Source: Rhodoferax ferrireducens (GTDB taxonomy: Bacteria > Pseudomonadota > Gammaproteobacteria > Burkholderiales > Burkholderiaceae_C). From it: a DNA stretch of 64,000 nucleotides. A program made the position numbers and the translations under genes. Below, piece after piece: positions 45,812 to 53,629 of this stretch. The notes below the pieces were generated by a model. That model did not search any database and had not been told where the DNA came from. It was given only the letters and a program-made list of their open reading frames with translations. Every line of letters begins with the position of its first letter. Position 1 is the first letter of the stretch. Location of the stretch: the NCBI RefSeq assembly GCF_003347515.1, contig NZ_QEII01000234.1:1-64000 (forward strand), given 5' to 3'.

Positions 45812-46905
45812 GAGGACTCCGCTATCTTGCGACCGTCAAAGTCGCAGACCAGCACTTTCAAATCGAACTGATCGGGGTAACGTTCACGCAAGGTTTTCAC
45901 CACGCGCTGGGCCAGCGCGGCGTGGAAGGCGGCGCCCAGGCCCAGTTCGTCCATGCGTTCGCCGGCGTAGCGGGCGGTTTTGGCATTGCGAATGTCCTCA
46001 CACACTTCCGGCGCCGCACCGAGTTCTGCGGCCAGATCCGCCAGCAAACCGGTGTTCACATCGGCGCGGCCGGCATGGGTGATGGTTTCGCCCTGGGCGA
46101 TCTTGGTGAGTTTGCCCACCATGCCGCCAATTACAACCTTCTTCAGGCCGGCCTTGACCGCCGCGCCCATGGCGTAGCGCAAAAAGTCGCCCATTTGTAC
46201 AAACACGGCCTCGGGCAGGTGGGGCATTTCTTCCATGACGAACTTTTCAGTGCGCCCGCCGGTGGTGAGCACCACCACGCCATGGGACAAGGTGCCCGCC
46301 ACGTGCACACCCTGCACCACGCTGGCGCGGTAGGCTGCAGTCGAGTAAGGCTTGACGATGCCGGTGGTGCCCAAAATGGAAATGCCACCCAGAATGCCCA
46401 GACGCGCATTTGTGGTTTTTTTGGCCATTTCCTCGCCTTGCGGCACGGAAATCGTGACCTCAAACCCGGCCTCGTCGAGCAGCGGGCTACCTGCGGCGCG
46501 CACATTGGCCTCGATGTTGCGGCGCGGCACCGGGTTGATGGCCGGGCCGCCCACGGTCAGCCCCAGGCCTTGCATGGTGACCGTGCCGACGCCGAAACCA
46601 CCGGCCAACAGCACCTGGCCCGGTTGCTCGGGCAGCAAGCGCACATCGGCGGTGAGGTGGGCTTTATCGGTGCAATCCGGGTCATCGCCCGCATCCTTGA
46701 TGACCATGGCGTGGGCCGTTTGACCATCAACGCGGCCGTCCTGCACGGCAAAGCTCACCAGGTCGCCATTGGGCAACAGGCATTCCACGACGTCGGGCAC
46801 CTGGCCGGTCATCAAGCCGATGACCGCCGCCCGCGCCGCCGCCGCCGAACACGCGCCGGTGGTGAAACCGGTGCGGGTGCCGCGCGACGCGTCTTTTTCC
46901 ATCAT
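45808..46905 (-). CDS. cbiD: cobalt-precorrin-5B C1-methyltransferase
   Basis: The 365-residue CbiD is the enzyme that marks the early-cobalt route. RTGFTTGACSAAAARAAVIGL, FGVGTVTMQGLGLTVGGPAINPVPR, GISILGTTGIVKPYSTAAY and VIGGMVGKLTKIAQGE are signatures. It methylates C1. ATGA overlaps with cobH and cobL. Nothing unusual. Confidence 0.96.
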   Translation of the reverse strand: MMEKDASRGTRTGFTTGACSAAAARAAVIGLMTGQVPDVVECLLPNGDLVSFAVQDGRVDGQTAHAMVIKDAGDDPDCTDKAHLTADVRLLPEQPGQVLLAGGFGVGTVTMQGLGLTVGGPAINPVPRRNIEANVRAAGSPLLDEAGFEVTISVPQGEEMAKKTTNARLGILGGISILGTTGIVKPYSTAAYRASVVQGVHVAGTLSHGVVVLTTGGRTEKFVMEEMPHLPEAVFVQMGDFLRYAMGAAVKAGLKKVVIGGMVGKLTKIAQGETITHAGRADVNTGLLADLAAELGAAPEVCEDIRNAKTARYAGERMDELGLGAAFHAALAQRVVKTLRERYPDQFDLKVLVCDFDGRKIAESS

Positions 46906-47582
46906 GCGGCCAGTTCCCTGGCCTCGGCCAGCCCGAGCAGCGCATGGATAGCAGCGACCACCAGCGTGGAGCCACCCTTGCGGCCACGGATCACGACCCA
47001 GGGCACAGCCGTCTCCAGCGCCATCAAATCCTTGGATTCAGCGGCAGAGACAAAGCCCACCGGCATGCCGACCACCAGCGCCGGGCGGGCGCCCTCCTCG
47101 CGGATCAGGCGCACGATTTCGATCAAGGCCGTGGGCGCATTGCCGATGCCGACGATGGCGCCATCGATCAGCCCGAGCCGATGCGCCTTGCGCATGGCCT
47201 GCACGGCGCGGGTTGTGCCCTCTGCCTTGGCCAGTTCGATCACATCCGGGTCGCTGATGAACTGGTGCGTGGACATGCCAAAGTGTCCCAGGCGCGGCGC
47301 CGACAAACCGACACAAATCATTTCCACATCGGCCACCACGCGGGTGGCTCGCGACAAAATGGCGGCCATCCCGTCAGCCACGGCATTGGGATGAAAGTCG
47401 GTCAGACCGTTGAAATCAAAATCCGCGTTGGCGTGAATCATGCGGCGCACGATCGGCCATTGTTCGGGGGTGTAGGTATAGGGACCGACTTCGCGGTCGA
47501 TCACGGCAAACGAGTCGTGCTCAATGGCGCGCCCGGCGGCGGTGAGTTGCTCGGTTACCACATTGGCGGCAGATGTCGTCAT
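46902..47582 (-). CDS. cobH: precorrin-8X / cobalt-precorrin-8 methylmutase
   Basis: The 226-residue enzyme moves the C11 methyl to C12, forming (hydrogeno)cobyrinic acid. FAVIDREVGPYTYTPEQWPIVRRMIHANADFD is the usual opening (parts at residues about 22-53), the catalytic His lies in FGMSTHQFISDPDV-like context, and ALVVGMPVGFVSAAESKDLM closes the fold. It is CobH/CbiC. It overlaps cbiX and cbiD by four bases. Confidence 0.96.
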   Translation of the reverse strand: MTTSAANVVTEQLTAAGRAIEHDSFAVIDREVGPYTYTPEQWPIVRRMIHANADFDFNGLTDFHPNAVADGMAAILSRATRVVADVEMICVGLSAPRLGHFGMSTHQFISDPDVIELAKAEGTTRAVQAMRKAHRLGLIDGAIVGIGNAPTALIEIVRLIREEGARPALVVGMPVGFVSAAESKDLMALETAVPWVVIRGRKGGSTLVVAAIHALLGLAEARELAA

Positions 47583-48580
47583 GACGGGACTCCGACATGC
47601 GCGTGCACATGATCGTGTTCATGGTCATGGCCGGGCAGGTGCTCGTGACCAGGGGCATGCTCGTGCGCATGGTCGTGTGCGTGATCATGCGGATGGTCGT
47701 GGTCATGCGGATGGTCGTGGTCATGCGTGAGCGCCACCGCGTCATCATGGTGGTGCCCGCCCTGCCCGTGTTCGACGGCAAACTCCCTGAATTTGCAGCC
47801 ATCGCAAGGCATCAGGGCTTCAGGCGCCCCACGCTTCATGTCGTCCACGCGCTGCTCCAGCACTTCAAAAATCTCGCGCTCAAAACCAAAATACGTGGTC
47901 AAGCTGAAACGGATCGTCGGGTACTGGGTTTTCAGGTTGTCCACCTGGCGCTTGATGCGTTCCACGAGCGTGCCGTTGAACAGGTAATACGACAGCACCA
48001 CCACCTGCGTCATGCCCAGCAGGCTCTGGCGCTGCACCACTTTTTCCAGGCGCGGATAGGTGATGCCGGTGAAGGCCAGGTCCACCAGTTCGTGGTCGGT
48101 TTCCTCCATCAGCCAGCGCGCCATCTTGGCCATCTCGCCATTGGCATGGCGATCCGACGAGCCGCGCCCCAACATCACGACGCCTGTGGTCGTGGGGTCC
48201 GGCATGTCCAGCGCCTGCATGGCACCTTTCAGACGGCGCTTCATGATGGCCAGGAGCGGCTCACCCGCTGACAGGTGCGGCGCGTACACGAACTGCACCA
48301 GCGGGAACTTCAGCCGCGCGCCATCAATGGCCTGCGGAATGTCCATTTTCACGTGGCCGGCTGCATTCAAAATCAGCGGCACCACCATCACGCGCTGCGC
48401 ACCGGTGGCGGCCCGGCGCAGGCCCTCGCTCATGGTGATCTCGGAAAATTCGATGAAGCAGACCTCGATGCGCCAGCCCGATTGGCGCTGGCGCCACTGC
48501 TCGGCAAAGGCAAGAATCTCGTCGTTGCCCGATTTTTCGCGCGAGCCGTGGCCCACCAGCAAAATGGTCTCAAGGGTCAT
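47579..48580 (-). CDS. cbiX: sirohydrochlorin cobaltochelatase, long form with His-rich tail
   Basis: The 333-residue CbiX inserts cobalt into sirohydrochlorin. The N-terminal half has active-site ILLVGHGSREKSGN and LNAAGHVKMDIPQAI; the second half repeats the fold (VVMLGRGSSDRHANGEMAKM). Near residue 258 is MPCDGC, the MxCxxC motif of long CbiX proteins that can hold an iron-sulfur cluster. The last ~60 residues hold more than 20 histidines in HDH/HEH runs, likely a cobalt store. The DNA there has an 18-base tandem duplication (47686-47721). Confidence 0.95.
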   Translation of the reverse strand: MTLETILLVGHGSREKSGNDEILAFAEQWRQRQSGWRIEVCFIEFSEITMSEGLRRAATGAQRVMVVPLILNAAGHVKMDIPQAIDGARLKFPLVQFVYAPHLSAGEPLLAIMKRRLKGAMQALDMPDPTTTGVVMLGRGSSDRHANGEMAKMARWLMEETDHELVDLAFTGITYPRLEKVVQRQSLLGMTQVVVLSYYLFNGTLVERIKRQVDNLKTQYPTIRFSLTTYFGFEREIFEVLEQRVDDMKRGAPEALMPCDGCKFREFAVEHGQGGHHHDDAVALTHDHDHPHDHDHPHDHAHDHAHEHAPGHEHLPGHDHEHDHVHAHVGVPS

Positions 48581-49443
48581 GGGGACTCCAAAGTGAGGTT
48601 CGAGGCAGGGACACTGGCACGCCGAAAGCGGTGCGTGAAACTGGTGTCGTAGAGTTTGGATTTAGCCAGGATCGTCCACTGCCGCGCGCCCAGCGTGGGG
48701 CTGGCGATGATCATGGACTGACTGACGATTTTGGCCTCGCGGCACAGGCCCTGAATGGTGGCGACGGTGCCGCGAATGATTTTTTCTTCACCCGGCCAGC
48801 TGGCTTTGTGCACCACCACGACAGGCGCGTCCGAAGACCAACCCGCCGCCGTCAAGGCCGCCGTGACGCGACCCAGCAGGGTGATGCTCAAGAAGATGCA
48901 CAGCGTGCTGTGGTGCGACGCCAGCGCTTCCAGCGACTCGCCCTCGGGCATGGGCGTGCGCCCTTCGACCCGGGTGAAAATCACCGTTTGCGTCACCTCG
49001 GGCAGGGTCAGACTCTCGACCGCCGCGGCGGCAGATGCCATGGCGGAAGAGACTCCCGGCACCACCTGCACCGCCACGCCGGCAGCGTCCAGCGGTTGCA
49101 CCAGTTCAATCAAGGCGCCATACAAACCGGGGTCACCGGTCTGCAGGCGCACCACGGTGTCGCAGCGCCCGGCTTGTTCGATCAACCAGGCCGACATCTG
49201 CTCGAGCGTCATGTCCTTGCTGTCGGCTACTGTGCAACCGGCGGGCGCCCAGCGCGTGGCGGCCTCGCTGACCAGGGAGCCGGCGAACAGGATGGCGCCG
49301 GCGCGCTCGATCAGTCCCCGGCCCTTGACGGTGATGAGGTCCGGGTCACCGGGACCGGCGCCCACGAACCAGACGGTGCCGGGGCTACTTGAGGATTCGA
49401 TGTGCATCAATGCCTTTCTTGAGTTCTTGATTTCCGTCGTCAT
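48577..49443 (-). CDS. cobM: precorrin-4 / cobalt-precorrin-4 C11-methyltransferase
   Basis: The protein is 288 residues from ATG 49443, which overlaps the btuD stop (ATGA). VWFVGAGPGDPDLITVKGRGLI, VRLQTGDPGLYGALIELVQPL, VVPGVSSAMASAAAAVESLTLPE (parts) and VEGRTPMPEGESL identify CobM/CbiF. It methylates C11. About 17 residues precede the family start. It overlaps cbiX by four bases. Confidence 0.95.
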   Translation of the reverse strand: MTTEIKNSRKALMHIESSSSPGTVWFVGAGPGDPDLITVKGRGLIERAGAILFAGSLVSEAATRWAPAGCTVADSKDMTLEQMSAWLIEQAGRCDTVVRLQTGDPGLYGALIELVQPLDAAGVAVQVVPGVSSAMASAAAAVESLTLPEVTQTVIFTRVEGRTPMPEGESLEALASHHSTLCIFLSITLLGRVTAALTAAGWSSDAPVVVVHKASWPGEEKIIRGTVATIQGLCREAKIVSQSMIIASPTLGARQWTILAKSKLYDTSFTHRFRRASVPASNLTLESP

Positions 49444-50240
49444 GGTTTTGCAGCCGCCATGACGGCCCGTGGCAAGGCGACCCACTCATCACCCACGGCA
49501 TGAATGGCGATGCGCCGCTCGAACACGTCTTCTAGCGCGCGGTGGGTGACGAGGTCGGCGCACGGGCCTTGGTGGGTGATGCGGCCTTGGGCCATGATGA
49601 CCAGTTCGTCGGCATGCAGCGCCATCGATATTTCATGCAGGACACTGACCACCGTGCGTCCCTGCTGAACCAGCTCACGCACCATGACCAGCCAGTCGGC
49701 CTGGTGCGGCGGGTCCAGATTGGCCAGCGGTTCGTCCATCAGCAGCACCTGCGCCTGCACCGCGAGCACGCGGGCCAGCAGCACGCGCTGACGCTCGCCG
49801 CCCGAGAGTTGGCCCAGCGTGCGGCCGCGCCATTCCCAGGCCTGGGTGGCGCGCAAGGCCTGCTCGACGGCGGCGAGATCTGCGGCGCTGGGAGCGGCCA
49901 GCCAGGCCTGGTGTGGCAGGCGGCCCAGCATGGCGACATCCCACACGGTCAAATCGTCGCCGGTGCTTTCGTTTTGCCCCAGCCAGGCCAGTTGCCGTGC
50001 GCGCACGCGCCCCGGCAAACGCTCAAGCGGCTGGCCCAGCAGCGTGACCGCACCGGCATGTTGCAGCAGGCCGGCCAGCACTTTCAGCAAGGTCGATTTG
50101 CCGGCGCCGTTGGGCCCCACGATGCTGGTCCAGCGGCCCGCTGGCAAGGCCAGGTCGATGTCATGCAATACTTGAACATTTCCGAGGCTAGCGCTTATGG
50201 AACGTGCGCCGATAGCTATTGAATTTATAGCGTTATTCAC
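49440..50240 (-). CDS. btuD: cobalamin ABC transporter ATP-binding protein
   Basis: The protein is 266 residues, starting with a GTG at 50240 that overlaps the btuC stop (GTGA). Walker A GPNGAGKSTLLKVLAG, signature LSGGERQRVLLARVLA and Walker B VLLMDEPLANLDPP are intact. It energises BtuC import of corrinoids across the inner membrane. Copy I of the 62-bp element encodes residues about 4-24 (NSIAIGARSISASLGNVQV) right at the N-terminus. Confidence 0.93.
   Translation of the reverse strand: MNNAINSIAIGARSISASLGNVQVLHDIDLALPAGRWTSIVGPNGAGKSTLLKVLAGLLQHAGAVTLLGQPLERLPGRVRARQLAWLGQNESTGDDLTVWDVAMLGRLPHQAWLAAPSAADLAAVEQALRATQAWEWRGRTLGQLSGGERQRVLLARVLAVQAQVLLMDEPLANLDPPHQADWLVMVRELVQQGRTVVSVLHEISMALHADELVIMAQGRITHQGPCADLVTHRALEDVFERRIAIHAVGDEWVALPRAVMAAAKP
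50168..50230 (-). repeat. dispersed 62-bp element, copy I (btuD 5' end)
   Basis: On the minus strand it reads CTATAAATTCAATAGC, TATCGGCGC, ten variable bases, AGCGCTAGCCTCGG and AAAT. It begins 10 bases inside btuD and is read in the sense direction, in a different frame from copy E. Confidence 0.85.
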
Positions 50241-51259
50241 AGGCTTGCCCCCGACGAGACGCGCGTGTTGCGGTGCATCAGCCACAGCAGATAGCCGCCG
50301 CCCAGCACGGCAGTGAGCACGCCCACTGGCAACTCTTGCGGCGCAATCAGCCAGCGCGCCAGCATGTCGGCAGCCATCAGCAAGACGCCGCCCATCAGGC
50401 TGGACAGCAGGATCAGACGGCCATGGGTGGTCTTGACCACCGAGCGCACCAGATGCGGCGCGGCCAGACCGACGAAAGCAATCAGTCCGGTTTGCCCCAC
50501 CGCCGTACCGGTGGCCAGCGCCAGCACCGCCACCAGCGCGCCGCGCATTTGCGGCAAGGGCAAGCCGAGGCTGGCGGCGGTGGCTTCGCCCAGCGACAGG
50601 CCGTCCAGCACATGGCTGAGCATCCAGGCCACCACCATGCAGACCAGCCAGACGGCGGCCATCAGGCCACAGGCGGTCCAGCCGACAAAGCCGGTACTGC
50701 CCAGCATGAAAACCTGCATCGCCTGCATCACTTCGGGCACCATCAGCATGGCCAGCGACGCACAAGCGCCCAGCACCACACCCACAATCACCCCGGCCAG
50801 CAACAGGCGCAGCGTGTGCTGCACACCTTTAGCCAGCACGAGTGTCAGGAACACCGCACCGACGGCCCCGGCAAACGCGGCGCCGGTCAGGCCGAGGCGC
50901 ACCAGCCAGTGGGTCGCAAACGGTGACACGCCAAAAAACACCAGCGCCAGGGCCACGCCCAAGGAGGCGCCCGAGGCGCTGCCCAGCAAATAAGGGTCCG
51001 CCAGCGGATTGCGAAACAGCCCTTGCGCCACGGCACCGGCCAGGCCCAGCAAGGCCCCTGCCGTCCAGGCGCCCAGGGTGCGCGGCAGGCGGATGTCCCA
51101 CACGATCTGCAGCGCCACCGGGTCGCGCCAGGCATTGAGAACGCTCTCAAACCCGGTGCTGCCGACGCTGGTGCCCATCAGCAGCAAAGCCACGCTGGCC
51201 AGCAACAAGCCAGTGCCCAGCAAATAGGCGATGCGTTGTTGGCGGGAAATATCGGTCAT
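50237..51259 (-). CDS. btuC: cobalamin ABC transporter permease
   Basis: The protein is 340 residues from ATG 51259 (overlapping the btuF stop). It is an iron/B12-type permease with about ten membrane helices; WDIRLPRTLGAWTAGALLGLAGAVAQGLFRNPLADPYLLG is the classic N-terminal signature (spanning residues about 53-92), and GLIAFVGLAAPHLVRSVV is the cytoplasmic coupling loop. It works with BtuF and BtuD. The context settles cobalamin over siderophore. Confidence 0.94.
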   Translation of the reverse strand: MTDISRQQRIAYLLGTGLLLASVALLLMGTSVGSTGFESVLNAWRDPVALQIVWDIRLPRTLGAWTAGALLGLAGAVAQGLFRNPLADPYLLGSASGASLGVALALVFFGVSPFATHWLVRLGLTGAAFAGAVGAVFLTLVLAKGVQHTLRLLLAGVIVGVVLGACASLAMLMVPEVMQAMQVFMLGSTGFVGWTACGLMAAVWLVCMVVAWMLSHVLDGLSLGEATAASLGLPLPQMRGALVAVLALATGTAVGQTGLIAFVGLAAPHLVRSVVKTTHGRLILLSSLMGGVLLMAADMLARWLIAPQELPVGVLTAVLGGGYLLWLMHRNTRVSSGASL

Positions 51260-52140
51260 GGTGCCTTGCCTTGCATGGCTTGCAGGCATTGCGCCATGAT
51301 GCGGGCGCCCTCCGCCATGCGCGGGCCGGGCCGCACCACGACATCGGACTGCGCCACGGTAAACACGCACAGCCGGCGCTCCTTAACGGCGCGGATGCCG
51401 GACCAGCCGGGGCGCCCCTCCATGCCCGCGTAATTGCGGTCGCCGACCATGATCACGTCCGGGTTGGCGCGCACCACATATTCCGGGTTGAGTTTGGGGA
51501 ACGGGCCCAGGCTGGCAGGGACTATGTTTTGGGCACCCAGGCGCGTCAGGGTTTCGCCGATGAACGAGGTTGCGCCGGCGGCATACGGTGCGCGGTTGAC
51601 TTCAAAGTACACCCGCGTGTTTTTGACGCTGGCAGGCAGGGATTGCGCGGCCGCCAGTACACCGGCGTCGATGACGCGCCAGACGCGTTGTGCATCGGGC
51701 ACCTCCAGCACCTGGCCAATCTTCTCCAGCACACGCTTCACATCGGCGTGGCTTTTGGGCTCCAGCGCGACCACCTTGATGCCCAGCGACTGCAGTCGCT
51801 CACCGACGCGGGACGAGGTGGCCATCAGGACCACGTCGGGCTTTAGCGCGACGATGGCTTCAATATTCGGGTCCAACCCGCCACCGACCTGCGGCAAGGT
51901 CCGCACGCTCTCAGGATAGTTGGAAAAGCGGTCCACCCCCACCAGCCGCTGGCATTGGCCGAGTTCGCACACGGTCTCGGTCAGCGAGGGCAGCAGGCTG
52001 ACGATGCGCTGTGGCGTCTGGGCAAAGTTCACAACCACGCCCCGGTCGTCGGTGACTTGCAAGGCCTGCGCTGCGCCGGCACCCATCAGTGCACCGGCGA
52101 CGGCCAGGCACAGCAGCAACTGTTGGTACAACTTCTTCAT
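51256..52140 (-). CDS. btuF: periplasmic cobalamin-binding protein
   Basis: The protein is 294 residues from ATG 52140. A clear signal peptide (MKKLYQQLLLCLAVAGALMG, cleavage near AQA) is followed by a helical-backbone binding-protein fold: QRIVSLLPSLTETVCELGQ, VDRFSNYPESVRTLPQVGG, SIEAIVALKPDVVL-like NIEAIVALKPDVVLMA. It should hand cobalamin to BtuCD in the periplasm. Overlaps cobU and btuC by four bases. Confidence 0.93.
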   Translation of the reverse strand: MKKLYQQLLLCLAVAGALMGAGAAQALQVTDDRGVVVNFAQTPQRIVSLLPSLTETVCELGQCQRLVGVDRFSNYPESVRTLPQVGGGLDPNIEAIVALKPDVVLMATSSRVGERLQSLGIKVVALEPKSHADVKRVLEKIGQVLEVPDAQRVWRVIDAGVLAAAQSLPASVKNTRVYFEVNRAPYAAGATSFIGETLTRLGAQNIVPASLGPFPKLNPEYVVRANPDVIMVGDRNYAGMEGRPGWSGIRAVKERRLCVFTVAQSDVVVRPGPRMAEGARIMAQCLQAMQGKAP

Positions 52141-52727
52141 CCGGCGTCTTTCAAAGTCAGTGGCAAACCTGCCGCCATCAGGGTGACGCGCTGGCACACG
52201 CGCGCCACGTTCTGGTTCAGCGTGCCCAGGGCGTCGACAAAGGCGCGCACCTCGGCGCCCATTGGAATCACGCCCAGGCCAATCTCGTTCCCCACCAGCA
52301 CGACAGGGCCAGGCGCGGCGGCGATTGCTTCTAAAAGAATAGCTGTCTGCGCAAGAGGGACGGGCGCTAGAGGCCTATTTGACTCATAAACTTGCTGCAC
52401 CGGCATCAGGCAGTTGGTCAACCACAGGGTCAGGCAGTCGACCACCAGCAGCGTGTCCGGGCGGCTGTGCTGCGTTATTTTTTCCGCGAGAGCCAAAGGT
52501 TCTTCCACCGTCGTCATGCCGGGCACCCGCGCGGCCCGGTCCACCTGATGGCGGGCAATACGCTCGCGCATCTCCTCGTCCCAAGGCTGGGCCGTGGCAA
52601 TCAGCACCGCGCGGTGACTGGGTGATACGGCCAGCCAGTCGCGCGCCAGCAACTCGGCCCGGCGCGACTTGCCACTTTTCTGGCCGCCCAGAATCAGTTC
52701 GCTGCGGGCCACGATCGGACTTGTCAT
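52137..52727 (-). CDS. cobU: adenosylcobinamide kinase / guanylyltransferase
   Basis: The 196-residue bifunctional enzyme phosphorylates adenosylcobinamide and adds GMP. The N-terminal P-loop LILGGQKSGKSRRAELLA, LLVVDCLTLWLTN and VVLVGNEIGLGVIPMGAEVR are diagnostic. Copy J of the 62-bp element covers residues about 113-133 (RPLAPVPLAQTAILLEA) without making the protein noticeably longer than usual. Four-base overlaps on both sides. Confidence 0.95.
   Translation of the reverse strand: MTSPIVARSELILGGQKSGKSRRAELLARDWLAVSPSHRAVLIATAQPWDEEMRERIARHQVDRAARVPGMTTVEEPLALAEKITQHSRPDTLLVVDCLTLWLTNCLMPVQQVYESNRPLAPVPLAQTAILLEAIAAAPGPVVLVGNEIGLGVIPMGAEVRAFVDALGTLNQNVARVCQRVTLMAAGLPLTLKDAG
52328..52390 (+). 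repeat. dispersed 62-bp element, copy J (inside cobU)
   Basis: Head CTTCTAAAAGAATAGC, TGTCTGCGC, ten variable bases, GGCGCTAGAGGCC, TATTT and a CATAAA end. It is read antisense by cobU, in the same frame as the other antisense copies. Confidence 0.9.
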
Positions 52728-53629
52728 TTCTCATCCTCCGCGCCGCCGGGCCGCCTCAAGGCGCGAACGGCCCCCTCGGAGGGCAGCGCAGCACACGAAG
52801 TGGCAAGCGTGGGGGCGACGTTTCGACTCCAGTCCATGACGATGCGGTGCAGCTGCGCCACGCCATCCGTCAGAGCCGCCGGGCCGGGTTGCAGGATGTC
52901 GGCGGATTTGATTTCGAACAACTGCCGGTGTTTGACGGCGTTGACGTTTTCCCAACCCGGGCGCGCCGCCACTTTTTCGGGCCGGAATTTTTTGCCGCAC
53001 CAGGAACCAATAATGATGTCGGGGTTGCGCCGCACGATCTCGTCGCTGTCGGCAATGATGCGGTTTTTGCCCAGAGATTGGGCCGCCAGCTCGGGAAAAC
53101 AGTCATCGCCACCGGCAATGCCCATCAGCTCGGACACCCAGCGAATGGCGCTGATGTGGGGAACGTCCCATTCCTCGAAGAAAATTCTGGGCCGGCGCGG
53201 CAGGCAGGCGGCGGCGCTCGCAATGGCTAGCAGTTGCTGCTGCATCGCCTCAATCAGCGCCAGCCCCTGCTCGCTCTGCCCCACCATGGCCGCCACCTGG
53301 TACAGCATGGAAAAAATCTCGGCCACGCTGCGCTGGTTGAACACCGTGACCTGCACACCCTGACGAATCAGCGCCGCCGCGATGTCGGCCTGCATGTCGG
53401 AAAAGCCGAAGACACAGTCGGGCTGCAGTTCCAGAATCTTGTCGATCTTGGCACTGGTGAAGGCGCTGACGCGGGGTTTTTCGGCCCGGGCACGCGGTGG
53501 ACGCACGGTGTAGCCCGAAATGCCGACAATCCGCTGCTCTTCACCCAATAGATACAGCCATTCAGTGGTCTCTTCGGTCATGCAGACGATACGCTGCGGG
53601 CCGTGGGGAAAGGCAAAACGTTCAATCAT
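52724..53629 (-). CDS. BtuF-like cobalamin-binding protein without signal peptide
   Basis: The 301-residue protein has the BtuF-type binding fold: PQRIVCMTEETTEWLYLLGEE, RIVGISGYTVRPPRARAEKP, ILELQPDCVFGFSDMQADIA, IIIGSWCGKKFRPEKVAARPGW. It begins directly with the fold and has no signal peptide, so it is either cytosolic or misannotated at its start; no upstream start fits because cobB ends here. The last ~30 residues (APTLATSCAALPSEGAV...) come from the 73-bp repeat. Its role may be intracellular corrinoid binding. Coupled to cobB and cobU. Confidence 0.88.
   Translation of the reverse strand: MIERFAFPHGPQRIVCMTEETTEWLYLLGEEQRIVGISGYTVRPPRARAEKPRVSAFTSAKIDKILELQPDCVFGFSDMQADIAAALIRQGVQVTVFNQRSVAEIFSMLYQVAAMVGQSEQGLALIEAMQQQLLAIASAAACLPRRPRIFFEEWDVPHISAIRWVSELMGIAGGDDCFPELAAQSLGKNRIIADSDEIVRRNPDIIIGSWCGKKFRPEKVAARPGWENVNAVKHRQLFEIKSADILQPGPAALTDGVAQLHRIVMDWSRNVAPTLATSCAALPSEGAVRALRRPGGAEDEK
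52744..52816 (+). repeat. 73-bp GC-rich dispersed element (3' end of the BtuF-like gene)
   Basis: It begins CGCCGGGCCGCC and ends GCAAGCGTGGGGGC, with CCCCCTCGGAGGGCAGCG inside. It has the same length and strand as the cobQ copy and a high match to it. The gene reads it antisense as its C-terminus, in the same frame that cobQ uses. Confidence 0.9.

Noticed and set aside
45922-47394. 490-codon plus-strand open frame opposite cbiD and cobH
   Set aside because: It spans two firmly identified minus-strand genes and its composition is that of an antisense shadow.
47590-47780. Tandem repeats in cbiX as a CRISPR-like or satellite array
   Set aside because: They are in-frame His codon runs within a coding sequence, with no spacers.
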